Assembly: GCF_021190915.1 (NCBI RefSeq)
Contig: NZ_JAIOAP010000001.1
Coordinates: 558,001 to 622,000, forward strand
DNA: 64,000 nt
Source: Cohnella silvisoli
GTDB taxonomy: Bacteria; Bacillota; Bacilli; Paenibacillales; Paenibacillaceae
Direction of reading: 5' to 3'
Shown: piece by piece, positions 42,727 through 51,145 of the stretch
Layout of the letters: each line of letters starts with the position of its first letter
How positions within the stretch are numbered: the first letter of the stretch is position 1
Notes under the pieces: generated by a model
Database searches by the model: none
What the model saw: the letters and a program-made list of their open reading frames with translations, nothing else
Told to the model about the DNA's origin: nothing
Translations under genes and position numbers: made by a program

Positions 42727-43188
42727 ATGAACGGGCGGGAATCAGATTTGTTGTTGGAGCAATTGAATGGGTTGCGGGCCGAGATCGGCAGCGATTTCTG
42801 CTCGTTGGGGCTATTGGAAGGTGCTGAACGTACGCTTAAGTGGAAGCTTGCATCGGGAAACGAGAATGAACGGTTTCTGAAAATGACGGACCGGGCCGGC
42901 AGAGGACTGACCGGATCGGTCGTGAAGGTCGGGCGAGCCATGTCGCTGAACGTTGCAGAACTCATCATGTCCCGTCAGCTCTATGAGTACCCGATTCTGC
43001 TCGCCGAAAATTTGCGATCCGCATATGCAGTTCCCGTATTTGACGGCCATTTAGTGATTGGCGTGCTGCTGGCGGGTGACCGCAGGAAACGCATCTATCG
43101 CCCCGAAGAGCGGAAGTGCGTGTCGCTTGCGGGCGAGCGGATATCACGGCTTCTTATCGCAAACTCGGCCGAATCGCCGTCTTCCTAG
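42727..43188 (+). CDS. GAF-domain protein, NreA-like
   Basis: 153 residues, essentially one GAF domain (LGLLEGAERTLKWKLASGN...GRGLTGSVVKVGRAMSLNV...RSAYAVPVFDGHLVIGVLLAGDR). GGAAGGAGGG sets the ATG at 42727, although the frame is open further upstream. It is followed by a NarL-type response regulator and a PAS kinase. In staphylococci NreA is a GAF nitrate receptor that modulates NreB/NreC, and gene size and company agree. Nitrate binding itself cannot be judged from this sequence. Confidence 0.75.
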   Translation: MNGRESDLLLEQLNGLRAEIGSDFCSLGLLEGAERTLKWKLASGNENERFLKMTDRAGRGLTGSVVKVGRAMSLNVAELIMSRQLYEYPILLAENLRSAYAVPVFDGHLVIGVLLAGDRRKRIYRPEERKCVSLAGERISRLLIANSAESPSS

Positions 43189-43244
43189 TTTAGTATGTTA
43201 AAATAAGAGTGTAAAAACGGGCTGACGGCGAGAGGAGCGAATAG

Positions 43245-43898
43245 ATGGTTCGAATATTGGTAGTTGACGATCATGCCATCGTGCGGTCGGGGCTAATCAT
43301 GTTGCTGCACGGCAAACACGGTATGGACGTCGTTGGAGAAGCGGCTGACGGGGATGAAGCGTTGTCCAAAGCCGACGAGCTGCGTCCGAACGTCATCCTT
43401 ATGGACCTCAGCATGCCTCACGGCAAGGATGGATTGACGGCGACGGCCGAGCTCAAGAAGCTGCTGCCCGACACGGCGATACTCATTCTTACGATGCACG
43501 ATGACGAAGAATATTTGTTCCGGGCTATACACGCCGGAGCATCCGGATATATTTTGAAGAGCGCTCCGCATGAGGAACTGTTGACGGCCATTCGCCACAT
43601 CGCGGCGGGAAATGCCTACTTGCACCCGTCGGCGACCAAACGGCTGATGAGCGATTACATGGATAAGATGAAGAACGGCGAGCATGCCGGGACGTATGAG
43701 TCATTGTCCGATCGGGAGAAGGAAATTTTGGCCAAAGTGGCTCAAGGATATTCCAACAAGGAAATCGCCGAGATGCTCGTCATCAGCGTGAAGACGGTAG
43801 AATCCCACAAGAGCAACCTGATGGATAAGCTGGAATTGAGAACGAGGCCTGATCTTGTCAAATTCGCCATGAAGAAAGGATTGCTGAGCTTTGAGTGA
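43245..43898 (+). CDS. NarL/LuxR-type response regulator, NreC-like
   Basis: 217 residues. Receiver domain with Asp8/Asp9, phospho-acceptor Asp54 (VILMDLSMPHGKDG) and YILKSAPHEE, then a LuxR-type helix-turn-helix (about 150-210: LSDREKEILAKVAQGYSNKEIAEMLVISVKTVESHKSNLMDKL). AGAGGAG before the ATG. Its stop overlaps the TTG start of the kinase. Cognate of that kinase; possibly binds the array at 42547-42679. Resembles NreC/DegU-type regulators that control anaerobic genes. Confidence 0.9.
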   Translation: MVRILVVDDHAIVRSGLIMLLHGKHGMDVVGEAADGDEALSKADELRPNVILMDLSMPHGKDGLTATAELKKLLPDTAILILTMHDDEEYLFRAIHAGASGYILKSAPHEELLTAIRHIAAGNAYLHPSATKRLMSDYMDKMKNGEHAGTYESLSDREKEILAKVAQGYSNKEIAEMLVISVKTVESHKSNLMDKLELRTRPDLVKFAMKKGLLSFE

Positions 43899-45009
43899 GC
43901 GGAATAACCGGGAACGCTATCCGTCCGAGAATATCGCCGCAAACGTACAGCCTTTACTGGAACAACTGAACGGGCACATCGCCGATCCAGCGTTTCGCGC
44001 GCTTCTTAATCGTTCCCTCAAGCAACTGGCCGACGTTAAATTCGCGCTGGACGAAGCTTCAATCGTCGCCGTAACGGATCATAAAGGCATTATCCAATAT
44101 GTTAACGACAAGTTTTGCGAGATATCCGAGTTTTCGCGCAACGAGCTCCTCGGGCAGGATCATCGTATCGTTAATTCCGGTTATCACGGTAAAACGTTTA
44201 TGCGAGACCTGTGGGGGACGATTTCTTCGGGCCGGGTATGGCGGGGAGAAATCAAAAACCGCACCAAACACGGCGGGGAGTATTGGGTGGATACGACAAT
44301 CGTTCCTTTCGTAGATGGCGAAGGGTTGCCGTATCAATATTTGGCGATCCGACATGAAGTGACCCAATTGAAGAACACGGAAGCGCAGCTTCAGTCGATG
44401 ATGGCCCAGATGATGCAGATTCAGGAGGAGGAGCGCCGGCGTTTCTCGCGAGATCTTCACGACGGGATCGGACAAAGCCTATTTTCTTTGAAAATAACGC
44501 TGGACCGTATGATCTCCGAAGGCGGCGACAAAGGACTGGAAATGCTCGGACGGGAAGTGTCGCAGCTAATGGCGGAAGTTCGCGGGCTCGCCTGGGAGCT
44601 TCGTCCCTCCGTTCTTGACGACTTGGGCGTCGTGCCGGCGCTGCGAACCTATATCGACAATTACGAGCGCCATTACGGCATCCGGATTCGTTTCGACTGC
44701 GACCTCCGTACGCGGCCGAACCTATTGGTAGAAACTACGATTTACCGCGTCGTTCAAGAAGCGCTCACGAACGTCGGCAAATACGCAGGCGTGTCCGAAG
44801 CCGTAGTGACGCTACGAGATCTAGGCGCTCATTTGGAAGCGGTAGTAGAAGACCGGGGGATCGGCTTTAGCCGGGGCGAGTCGGGCCGGGGCGTCGGTTT
44901 ATTCAGCATGGAGGAACGGGCGAGGGCCGTTTCCGGAGAACTGCGCGTTCAAACGGAGCCCGGAAAGGGCACCGTTATTAGTCTGAAGGTGCCGGTTACG
45001 GCAAAGTAG
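43891..45009 (+). CDS. Soluble PAS-domain sensor histidine kinase (NreB position)
   Basis: 372 residues, no membrane helix. PAS domain at about 55-165 (VAVTDHKGIIQYVNDKFCEISEFSRNELLG...NSGYHGKTFMRDLWGTI), a HisKA_3 dimerisation domain with RRFSRDLHDGIGQSLFSLKI (phospho-acceptor His), and an ATPase domain (YRVVQEALTNVGKYA, GVGLFSMEERARAVSG). TTG start overlapping the regulator stop; AAAGGA lies upstream. NreB carries four PAS cysteines that bind an iron-sulfur cluster; this PAS has only one Cys (KFCE), so it senses something else or by another cofactor. A terminator follows at 45047. Confidence 0.9.
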   Translation: MSERNNRERYPSENIAANVQPLLEQLNGHIADPAFRALLNRSLKQLADVKFALDEASIVAVTDHKGIIQYVNDKFCEISEFSRNELLGQDHRIVNSGYHGKTFMRDLWGTISSGRVWRGEIKNRTKHGGEYWVDTTIVPFVDGEGLPYQYLAIRHEVTQLKNTEAQLQSMMAQMMQIQEEERRRFSRDLHDGIGQSLFSLKITLDRMISEGGDKGLEMLGREVSQLMAEVRGLAWELRPSVLDDLGVVPALRTYIDNYERHYGIRIRFDCDLRTRPNLLVETTIYRVVQEALTNVGKYAGVSEAVVTLRDLGAHLEAVVEDRGIGFSRGESGRGVGLFSMEERARAVSGELRVQTEPGKGTVISLKVPVTAK

Positions 45010-45046
45010 TCGGCTAAGAAAGTTAAGTAAAAGAAAGCTATTTTGC

Positions 45047-45081
45047 AGCCGTTTGGGATTAAAACCTGAGCGGCTTTTTTT
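45047..45081 (+). terminator. Terminator after the PAS kinase gene
   Basis: AGCCG (45047-45051) pairs with CGGCT (45071-45075), with inner GG/CC pairing, then a T run to 45081. Confidence 0.8.
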
Positions 45082-45105
45082 GACGTATCAGCAGCATCGC
45101 CACCT

Positions 45106-45363
45106 GGGCAGTTTTATGGCCTTGGCGAAGTCTCGACGCTGCAGATCAAGGTGATGAGGGCAGTTTTTTGGCCTTGGCGAAGTCTCGACGCTGCAGATCA
45201 AGGTGATGAGGGCAGTTTTTTGGCCTTGGCGAAGTCTCGACGCTGCAGATTAAGGTGATGAGGGCAGTTTTTTGGCCTTCGCACCCTATTACAGTGGCGG
45301 AAGGGTCGATGACGGCGTATAAGGATGGCACATTCCTTCCCGAAGATGGCAAAGCCGGTTTTT
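45106..45363 (+). repeat. 258-bp block with three 52-bp tandem repeats (copy 2)
   Basis: Units at 45106-45157, 45158-45209 and 45210-45261, partial unit 45262-45281, then a tail starting GCACCCTATTACAGTGGCGG to about 45363. Length, number of units and orientation match copy 1 at 11155-11412, with only scattered substitutions. The tail frame reads MRAVFWPSHPIT... as in copy 1. Here the block ends about 30 bp before an Fnr box and the CuA lipoprotein gene. Confidence 0.9.
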
Positions 45364-45391
45364 TGTGTCCGTTTTGTGGAATCGCAGGCAA

Positions 45392-45434
45392 TGTGATGGA
45401 TGTCACAGTTTGGATAAGCGGCAATGCTTATGAT
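45392..45434 (+). promoter_or_regulatory. Fnr box and -10 of the CuA lipoprotein gene
   Basis: TGTGA-TGGATG-TCACA at 45392-45407 is a perfect Fnr palindrome. TATGAT at 45429-45434 begins 29.5 bp from its centre, which places the box at about -41.5, the standard activating position. The ATG is at 45468. Confidence 0.82.
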
Positions 45435-45467
45435 AAACCCGTAACCGAATTTAAGGAGGATGACAAC

Positions 45468-45857
45468 ATGAACAAATGGATCTATACGTTCGGCGTGGTG
45501 CTTGCGGCTGTGCTTATCGCAACCGGCTGCGGAGGCGGCAACAGTAAAGAGGAAAAATCAGCGGCTTCGCCGGTGGAGAGCCAAGCGGCGGGCGCTGCCA
45601 AAGCGATCACGATCGAGGCAAAAAACTTCGAGTTTGACCAGAAGGAAATCAAGGTGAAGAAAGGCGAAACGGTCAGCATCACATTGAAAAACAGCCAAGG
45701 CAATCATGGGATCAAAATCGAAGGCTACGATAAAGAAATTAAAAAGGATCAAACGGTTACGTTCACTGCGGATCAAACCGGCGAGTTCAAATTTGCCTGC
45801 TCGATTATTTGCGGCAAAGGTCACGCTGAAATGACCGGCAAACTGATCGTCGAATAA
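45468..45857 (+). CDS. CuA-type cupredoxin lipoprotein (COX2-like domain)
   Basis: 129 residues. Lipoprotein signal peptide (lipobox ATGC, Cys21), a short tether, then a cupredoxin fold: ITIEAKNFEFDQKEIKVKKGETVSITLKN. The copper motif is CSIICGKGHAEM (C-x3-C-x3-H-x2-M) with the upstream His in GNHGIKIEG, i.e. the full CuA ligand set of oxidase subunit II, but without membrane helices. AAGGAGG gives the ATG at 45468; an open frame upstream runs through the repeat block and is not used. Probably an extracellular electron carrier or copper relay tied to the oxidase at 56360-58669 or to a nitrogen-oxide reductase elsewhere. Confidence 0.88.
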   Translation: MNKWIYTFGVVLAAVLIATGCGGGNSKEEKSAASPVESQAAGAAKAITIEAKNFEFDQKEIKVKKGETVSITLKNSQGNHGIKIEGYDKEIKKDQTVTFTADQTGEFKFACSIICGKGHAEMTGKLIVE

Positions 45858-45879
45858 CGGATGCGATACCGAATTCAAC

Positions 45880-45923
45880 CGTCCGTCACCGGATTGGAAA
45901 TTCCCGTGTGCGGACGTTTTTTT
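45880..45923 (+). terminator. Terminator after the CuA lipoprotein gene
   Basis: CGTCCG (45880-45885) pairs with CGGACG (45911-45916), followed by seven T. It ends 11 bp before the next Fnr box. Confidence 0.85.
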
Positions 45924-45933
45924 CACCACACTT

Positions 45934-45949
45934 TGTGATTAAATTCACA
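45934..45949 (+). promoter_or_regulatory. Fnr box upstream of the first hemerythrin-like gene (atypical position)
   Basis: TGTGA-TTAAAT-TCACA is a perfect Fnr palindrome, but its centre is only about 34 bp before the ATG at 45976 and no -10 lies 30 bp downstream. TAAAAT at 45950-45955 directly abuts it, so binding would more likely block a promoter here. Confidence 0.7.
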
Positions 45950-45975
45950 TAAAATCAATAAAAGGAGAGCTGTCA

Positions 45976-46494
45976 ATGAAAACGCATGCCCCGACTCCCG
46001 GTGCGTATCACGCTGCCGATGCGCGTCATTTTTTACTGGAAAATGCCGTTGTCCGCGCCAAGCAAGAGCACGATCTGCTTAAAGAAGAGCTTCAGGATCT
46101 ATACGCTCAAGTGTGTACGGTCCGAAGCGACGAGGATGAAATTCGCTTGAACCGGGAAATCCGTCAACTGAACGATAGCGTCAAACATTTCATGAAGGAG
46201 TGGAGCGACCATACCAAATGGGAGGAATCCGAGCTATTCCCTTATGCCGCTTGGTACTTGGGAGCGGAGCCGGATATGTTCGCGTTGATGGAGCAGGAAT
46301 ATGAGCTTGCGGAGCAGTATATCCAAGCCTTCTTGCATACTTTGGACCGGGCGGTCATTCCCGTCTCGCATGAGGAAGCTCGTAAAATGGCGTCGTATTT
46401 GCTTCAGGCCTATGCTTTCCTGAAAAATCGATTCCAAGAGGAAGAGGAAATCATGCAGTCGCTGACCGACCGCTCCAACGGTTACGGCTTCTGA
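45976..46494 (+). CDS. Hemerythrin-like protein 1 (incomplete ligand set)
   Basis: 172 residues, all-helical, soluble. The first half fits a hemerythrin: KQEHDLLKEEL and the H-x3-E motif in DHTKWEESELFP. The second half keeps the spacing but lacks the expected histidines: LMEQEYELAEQY has Glu where His is usual, and LKNRFQEEEEIM has Arg before Phe. AAAGGAGAG precedes the ATG. It is followed 18 bp later by the formate/nitrite channel gene. Proteins of this type sense or buffer oxygen, NO or iron; with these changes a normal di-iron site is doubtful. Confidence 0.75.
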   Translation: MKTHAPTPGAYHAADARHFLLENAVVRAKQEHDLLKEELQDLYAQVCTVRSDEDEIRLNREIRQLNDSVKHFMKEWSDHTKWEESELFPYAAWYLGAEPDMFALMEQEYELAEQYIQAFLHTLDRAVIPVSHEEARKMASYLLQAYAFLKNRFQEEEEIMQSLTDRSNGYGF

Positions 46495-46512
46495 AAGAGG
46501 TGAGAACCGAGG

Positions 46513-47298
46513 ATGTATAGAGATACGCTGGAAAAGTTCACCGAAAGCGCAGCGGATAAAAAAAGCAGGCTGGACGCAAGCCTGTCCCGATATTTGTTGT
46601 CCTCGGGTCTTGCCGGGGCTTATGTCGGGATGGCGGTTGTGCTCATGTTTTCGGTTTCCGCACCCTTATATTCGGTGCATTCTCCATGGACGTCATGGAG
46701 CATGGGCGCTTCTTTCGGCATCGCCCTCTTATTGGTTGTCTTCGGGGGAGCCGATCTGTTCACAGGCAACCATATGACGTATACGATAGGCACGTTCGCA
46801 GGAACGACCTCGTGGAAAGACGCAATCAAAAACTGGTTTTGGTGTTGGATCGGCAATTTCCTCGGTGCGGCGATCTTCGCCTGGATCGTGAGCCGGACGG
46901 GGTTATTTTCCGCAATCCCGCCTGAACATCAACTCATGGCCGTCGCCGCGAAAAAAATGCACCTTCCGTTCGAACAGCTGTTTTACCGAGGGGTACTGTG
47001 CAATTGGCTCGTATGCTTGGCGCTATGGTGTTCAGCTAGAGTCCGCAACGAAGCGGCTAAAATCCTGCTCATCGGTTGGTGCCTGCTCGCTTTCGTCGCT
47101 TCGGGTTTCGAGCATAGCGTGGCCAATATGACTACCCTTACGCTGGCGTTGCTTGAACCCCATCCGGATATCGTAACCTTGCAAGGACTCGTTAACAATC
47201 TGATCCCGGTCTCTCTGGGCAATATCGTCGGCGGGGCAGCTTTCGTTGGGATGGCGTATTGGTTTCTTGCGGCGGAGAAGATTAGGGTTCCTAGATAA
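46513..47298 (+). CDS. Formate/nitrite transporter family channel (FocA/NirC-like)
   Basis: 261 residues with six predicted helices. Family segments: GAYVGMAVVLMFSV, GADLFTGNHMTYTIGTFAG, GNFLGAAIFAWIV, FYRGVLCNWLVCLALW, ASGFEHSVANMTTLTLALL and LGNIVGGAAFVGMAYW. AGAGGTGAG lies 9 nt before the ATG. Co-transcribed with the hemerythrin-like gene. With pyruvate formate-lyase downstream, export of formate is plausible (FocA role); nitrite transport (NirC role) is the alternative given the Nre-like regulators. Sequence alone does not decide. Confidence 0.88.
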   Translation: MYRDTLEKFTESAADKKSRLDASLSRYLLSSGLAGAYVGMAVVLMFSVSAPLYSVHSPWTSWSMGASFGIALLLVVFGGADLFTGNHMTYTIGTFAGTTSWKDAIKNWFWCWIGNFLGAAIFAWIVSRTGLFSAIPPEHQLMAVAAKKMHLPFEQLFYRGVLCNWLVCLALWCSARVRNEAAKILLIGWCLLAFVASGFEHSVANMTTLTLALLEPHPDIVTLQGLVNNLIPVSLGNIVGGAAFVGMAYWFLAAEKIRVPR

Positions 47299-47332
47299 TA
47301 TGTTCCTATTTTCACAAGTTATTTATTCTCAT

Positions 47333-47375
47333 TGTGACAAACCTCACATTTTTGAATTTCATCCTCCTCCATACT
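47333..47375 (+). promoter_or_regulatory. Fnr box and -10 of the doxX-adhE-pflB unit
   Basis: TGTGA-CAAACC-TCACA at 47333-47348; CATACT at 47370-47375 starts 29.5 bp from its centre. The transcript would start near 47382, 42 bp before the DoxX ATG. Confidence 0.85.
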
Positions 47376-47423
47376 GAAGGTGCAAGGAAAACAAAAACAA
47401 ATTCCCAAATGGAGATGATCGTA

Positions 47424-47942
47424 ATGATTATGAGATGGTTCAAAGAAAATGTATGGGCGGCAGTCGCGATAACTTTGATAAGAATTTACGTAGGTTGGAA
47501 ATGGGTGGATGCAGGTTGGCACAAACTGACGGGCGGATTCGATGCAGGGGGCTTCTTGAAAGGGGCGGTCGGAAAACCGGTGGCGGACCATGCGACTCAG
47601 GAAGTGCTGTTCCCGAACTACACGTACTTCCTTAACCACTTCGCTCTTCCGAATGTTAAGCTGATTAACTTCCTCATTCCGGTCGGCGAATTCCTGATCG
47701 GCGTCGGGCTCATCGTCGGCGGACTGACGCTGACGGCCGCATTTTTCGGAATGATGCTGAACTTCCTGTTCCTCTTTGCCGGAACCGTAAGCACGAATCC
47801 TTGGCTGCTGCTGCTCGGCGTAATCATCTTCACGGCTGGCACCAATGCCGGACGTTTCGGGCTTGACGTTTACCTGCTCCCGATTCTCCGCAAAGCTTGG
47901 ACGAAGCTGACCCAAAGAAACGGCAAAACCATAACCGGCTAA
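47424..47942 (+). CDS. DoxX-family membrane protein
   Basis: 172 residues with four predicted helices (AAVAITLIRIYVGWKWVDAG, VKLINFLIPVGEFLIGVGLIVGG, AAFFGMMLNFLFLFAG, LLLLGVIIFTAGTNAGRFGLD). These are the DoxX family segments. GGAG about 9 nt upstream supports the ATG at 47424; in-frame starts lie upstream. First gene behind a strong Fnr box and 55 bp before the second hemerythrin-like gene. DoxX proteins are linked to quinone or redox functions at the membrane; the role here is unknown but anaerobic expression is predicted. Confidence 0.82.
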   Translation: MIMRWFKENVWAAVAITLIRIYVGWKWVDAGWHKLTGGFDAGGFLKGAVGKPVADHATQEVLFPNYTYFLNHFALPNVKLINFLIPVGEFLIGVGLIVGGLTLTAAFFGMMLNFLFLFAGTVSTNPWLLLLGVIIFTAGTNAGRFGLDVYLLPILRKAWTKLTQRNGKTITG

Positions 47943-47997
47943 GCGGGAAACAAGATTTTGCCCCGCCGACCGGAACGAAAGGGAGGGCGAGACCCCG

Positions 47998-48483
47998 ATG
48001 ACGCAACAGAATTCTCCGCTTCTCGAATTGTATCTCACCTACGACCAATGGAAAGAGGAGCACGATACGCTGCATGGCAGGCTGCTTGAATTGTGCCGCT
48101 TAATGAAATGGAATCCGGGCAATTACGTTTACCCCGACTGGAGCACCCATCACCGCAAAGTACGGGAGTCTTTCCTCCCTTTCATGCGGGATTGGCAGCA
48201 GCATTTGGCGAAGGAGCGTAAGATGATCTATCCGATCGCCAAATCCGCCATTTGCGGGGGGCCGATGGGTCCAGTCGCCGTCCTCGAGCAGGACGGTCGG
48301 ATCGTTGATCAGTTTTACGAGGCTTATTTGCAGGCGACTGAGGAAGGCGCGTCTCCCGAAGACGCGCTATGCCGCCTGCTTCAGGTGCTGATGATCATCG
48401 CCGAGCATTTTCGCGTCGAGGACGAGATCGTAGTCCCCGCGACGGAGCGGCTGATGGATGAAATCGAATATAGCGGTTCTTGA
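47998..48483 (+). CDS. Hemerythrin-like protein 2
   Basis: 161 residues, helical, soluble. Ligand-type motifs: EEHDTLHGRLLEL, the H-x3-E of WQQHLAKERKMIYP and the H-x3-E/D of IAEHFRVEDEIVVP. The fourth region, LEQDGRIVDQF, has Gly where a His is normal. It is closer to a complete site than the protein at 45976. GGGAGGGCG precedes the ATG. Sits between DoxX and AdhE in the Fnr-controlled unit, 21 bp before adhE. May protect the oxygen-sensitive PflB by binding O2 or NO; this is inference. Confidence 0.75.
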   Translation: MTQQNSPLLELYLTYDQWKEEHDTLHGRLLELCRLMKWNPGNYVYPDWSTHHRKVRESFLPFMRDWQQHLAKERKMIYPIAKSAICGGPMGPVAVLEQDGRIVDQFYEAYLQATEEGASPEDALCRLLQVLMIIAEHFRVEDEIVVPATERLMDEIEYSGS

Positions 48484-48504
48484 AAATAGAACGGAGGCTA
48501 ACCT

Positions 48505-51114
48505 ATGGCAACGAAGGAAAAAACGCAAGGAGCGCTCATTTCCGCCCAGGATGAAGTGAATTTGCTCGCGGAGCGGGCGAAACAGGCGTATGACGCTTAT
48601 ATGCGGCTAGACCAGGAGCAGGTCGACCGGATCGTTCAGCAGATGGCGCTGGCGGGGCTCGATAAGCATATGGCACTTGCCAAAATGGCGGTGGAAGAGA
48701 CGGGACGAGGCGTGTACGAAGACAAAATCACGAAAAACCTGTTCGCCACCGAGTACATTTATCACAGCATCAAGAATGAGAAAACCGTCGGCGTCATCGA
48801 AGACAATCCGTACGAAAGCTACCGCAAAGTAGCGGAGCCTATCGGCGTCATCGCCGGGATCACGCCGGTGACCAACCCGACATCCACTACGATGTTCAAA
48901 TCCCTAATCGCAGCCAAAACTCGCAACCCGATCATATTCGCTTTCCATCCATCCGCTCAACGCTCCAGTTCGGAATCGGCGAAGACGCTGCTTGAAGCCG
49001 CGGTCGCCGCAGGCGCCCCGGAACACTGCATCCAGTGGATCGAGCACCCTTCCGTAGAGGCGACGCAGCTGCTTATGAATCACAAAGACGTGGCGCTTGT
49101 TCTCGCAACCGGCGGGTCCGCCATGGTGAAGGCCGCTTACAGCACCGGCAAGCCGGCGCTTGGCGTTGGCCCCGGCAACGTTCCTTGCTTCATCGAACGG
49201 ACTGCCGATCTCGACCAAGCGGTGACCGACCTTATCCTGTCCAAGACATTCGACAATGGCATGATCTGCGCATCCGAGCAAGCTGTCATCCTCGAGGAAC
49301 CGATTTACGACGAAGCGAAAAGACGCATGATCCATCACGGCTGCTATTTTCTCAACAAAGAAGAGATAGAAGCCGTATCACGGCTTGTTATAAACCCAGA
49401 GAAATGCGCGGTCAACGCGGTTATCGTCGGCCAGCCTGCGGTCAAGATCGCCGAAATGGCGGGCATTTCCGTCCCTGTCGGCACGAAGGTGCTGGTAGCG
49501 GAGCTTGCGGGAGTAGGCGAGAAGTACCCGCTGTCCGCGGAGAAACTGAGCCCGGTACTTGCCTGCTACAAGGTAAAAACCGCTGAGCAAGGCATCGAGC
49601 GCGCGGCACAGATCGTCGCTTATGGCGGCATGGGCCACTCGTCGGTCATCCACTCGAACGACCAAGCGGTCATCGCCGCTTTCTCTGCCCGGTTGCAGAC
49701 CGGACGCATCATCGTCAATTCCCCGTCGACGCACGGCGCGATCGGCGACATTTACAATACGAACCTGCCGTCGCTTACGCTCGGCTGCGGCTCGTACGGC
49801 AGCAACTCCACGACCTCTAACGTCACAGCGGTTAATCTGGTCAATGTGAAGCGGGTAGCTTACCGAACGCTGAACATGCAATGGTTCAAAGTGCCTCCGA
49901 AAATTTACTTCGAACGTGGATCGACGCAATATTTGGAGAAAATGCCGGACATCAGCCGGGTCATGATCGTTACGGATGCCGCCATGGTGAAGCTCGGCTA
50001 TGCGGAGAAAGTAGAGTATTACTTGCGGAAACGGAAAACGCCGGTAGCCGTCGAAATCTTCTCCGACGTCGAGCCCGATCCTTCGGTCGACACCGTGGAA
50101 CGCGGCACCCGAATGATGGCCCAGTTTAAGCCGGACTGCATAATCGCTCTCGGAGGCGGCTCTCCGATGGACGCGGCTAAAGCGATGTGGCTGTTCTACG
50201 AATATCCGGATACGAGCTTCGATGCGTTGAAACAAAAATTTCTGGACATCCGCAAACGGATTTACAAGTACCCGCGGCTCGGCCGGAAGGCGAAATTCGT
50301 CGCGATTCCCACGACTTCGGGAACCGGCTCTGAAGTGACGTCGTTCGCGGTCATCACCGATAAGAGCAAAGGCAACACGAAATATCCGCTTGCCGATTAC
50401 GAGTTGACGCCAGATGTGGCAATCATCGATCCGGATTACGTCTACAGCCTGCCGAAAACAGCGGTCGCCGACACCGGCATGGACGTTCTGACGCATGCCA
50501 TCGAAGCGTATGTATCCGTCATGGCCAACGACTATACGGATGGTCTCGCGCTGAAAGCGGTCCAACTCGTCTTCGAGAACCTGGAAGCTTCGTACCATAA
50601 AGCAGACCCGAAAGCGCGCGAGAAAATGCACAACGCCTCAACGATTGCCGGAATGGCTTTCGCCAACGCGTTTCTTGGCATCAACCATAGCTTGGCACAC
50701 AAATGGGGCGGACAATATCACACGGCGCATGGACGCACTAATGCGATACTGATGCCCCACGTCATTCGCTACAACGGGCAAAAGCCGACGAAATTCGCAT
50801 CGTTCCCGAAATACGATCACTTCGTAGCCGATAAGAGGTACGCCGACATCGCCCGTCTGCTTGGACTGCCTGCCCGTACAACGGAAGAGGGCGTTAACAG
50901 CCTGATCGAAGCGATCCGCAAGCTCAACCGTTCGCTCGAAATCCCCGAATCGTTCCAAGCGCTCGGTTTTGACGCGAACGATTTCGAATCGAAGGTCGAT
51001 TACTTGGCCGATCGGGCGTTCGAGGATCAGTGCACGACCGCCAACCCGCGAATGCCGCTGGTGACGGAGCTTGCCGACGTTTACCGTCATGCCTTTTACG
51101 GAAAATTCGAATAA
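48505..51114 (+). CDS. adhE: Bifunctional acetaldehyde/alcohol dehydrogenase AdhE
   Basis: 869 residues, full length. N-terminal CoA-acylating aldehyde dehydrogenase (about 1-440) with [22 protein letters not shown] and the catalytic Cys in [11 protein letters not shown]-terminal iron-dependent alcohol dehydrogenase (about 450-869) with [28 protein letters not shown] and the metal-binding region [20 protein letters not shown]. Converts acetyl-CoA to ethanol with two NADH, regenerating NAD in fermentation. GGAGG before the ATG. PflB, which supplies the acetyl-CoA, is encoded 31 bp later, so the two steps are co-expressed from the Fnr promoter at 47333. Confidence 0.96.
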   Translation: MATKEKTQGALISAQDEVNLLAERAKQAYDAYMRLDQEQVDRIVQQMALAGLDKHMALAKMAVEETGRGVYEDKITKNLFATEYIYHSIKNEKTVGVIEDNPYESYRKVAEPIGVIAGITPVTNPTSTTMFKSLIAAKTRNPIIFAFHPSAQRSSSESAKTLLEAAVAAGAPEHCIQWIEHPSVEATQLLMNHKDVALVLATGGSAMVKAAYSTGKPALGVGPGNVPCFIERTADLDQAVTDLILSKTFDNGMICASEQAVILEEPIYDEAKRRMIHHGCYFLNKEEIEAVSRLVINPEKCAVNAVIVGQPAVKIAEMAGISVPVGTKVLVAELAGVGEKYPLSAEKLSPVLACYKVKTAEQGIERAAQIVAYGGMGHSSVIHSNDQAVIAAFSARLQTGRIIVNSPSTHGAIGDIYNTNLPSLTLGCGSYGSNSTTSNVTAVNLVNVKRVAYRTLNMQWFKVPPKIYFERGSTQYLEKMPDISRVMIVTDAAMVKLGYAEKVEYYLRKRKTPVAVEIFSDVEPDPSVDTVERGTRMMAQFKPDCIIALGGGSPMDAAKAMWLFYEYPDTSFDALKQKFLDIRKRIYKYPRLGRKAKFVAIPTTSGTGSEVTSFAVITDKSKGNTKYPLADYELTPDVAIIDPDYVYSLPKTAVADTGMDVLTHAIEAYVSVMANDYTDGLALKAVQLVFENLEASYHKADPKAREKMHNASTIAGMAFANAFLGINHSLAHKWGGQYHTAHGRTNAILMPHVIRYNGQKPTKFASFPKYDHFVADKRYADIARLLGLPARTTEEGVNSLIEAIRKLNRSLEIPESFQALGFDANDFESKVDYLADRAFEDQCTTANPRMPLVTELADVYRHAFYGKFE

Positions 51115-51145
51115 ACGATCGATCATGAAGGAGTGAAAAAAGCAT

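Noticed and set aside
45255..45467. N-terminal extension of the CuA lipoprotein through the repeat block
   Set aside because: The frame is open, but the AAGGAGG site, the signal peptide and the predicted Fnr promoter at 45392-45434 all place the start at 45468.
49378..50631. Long open frame (417 codons) on the minus strand
   Set aside because: Antisense to adhE; its Arg-rich translation is typical of the shadow of a codon-biased gene.
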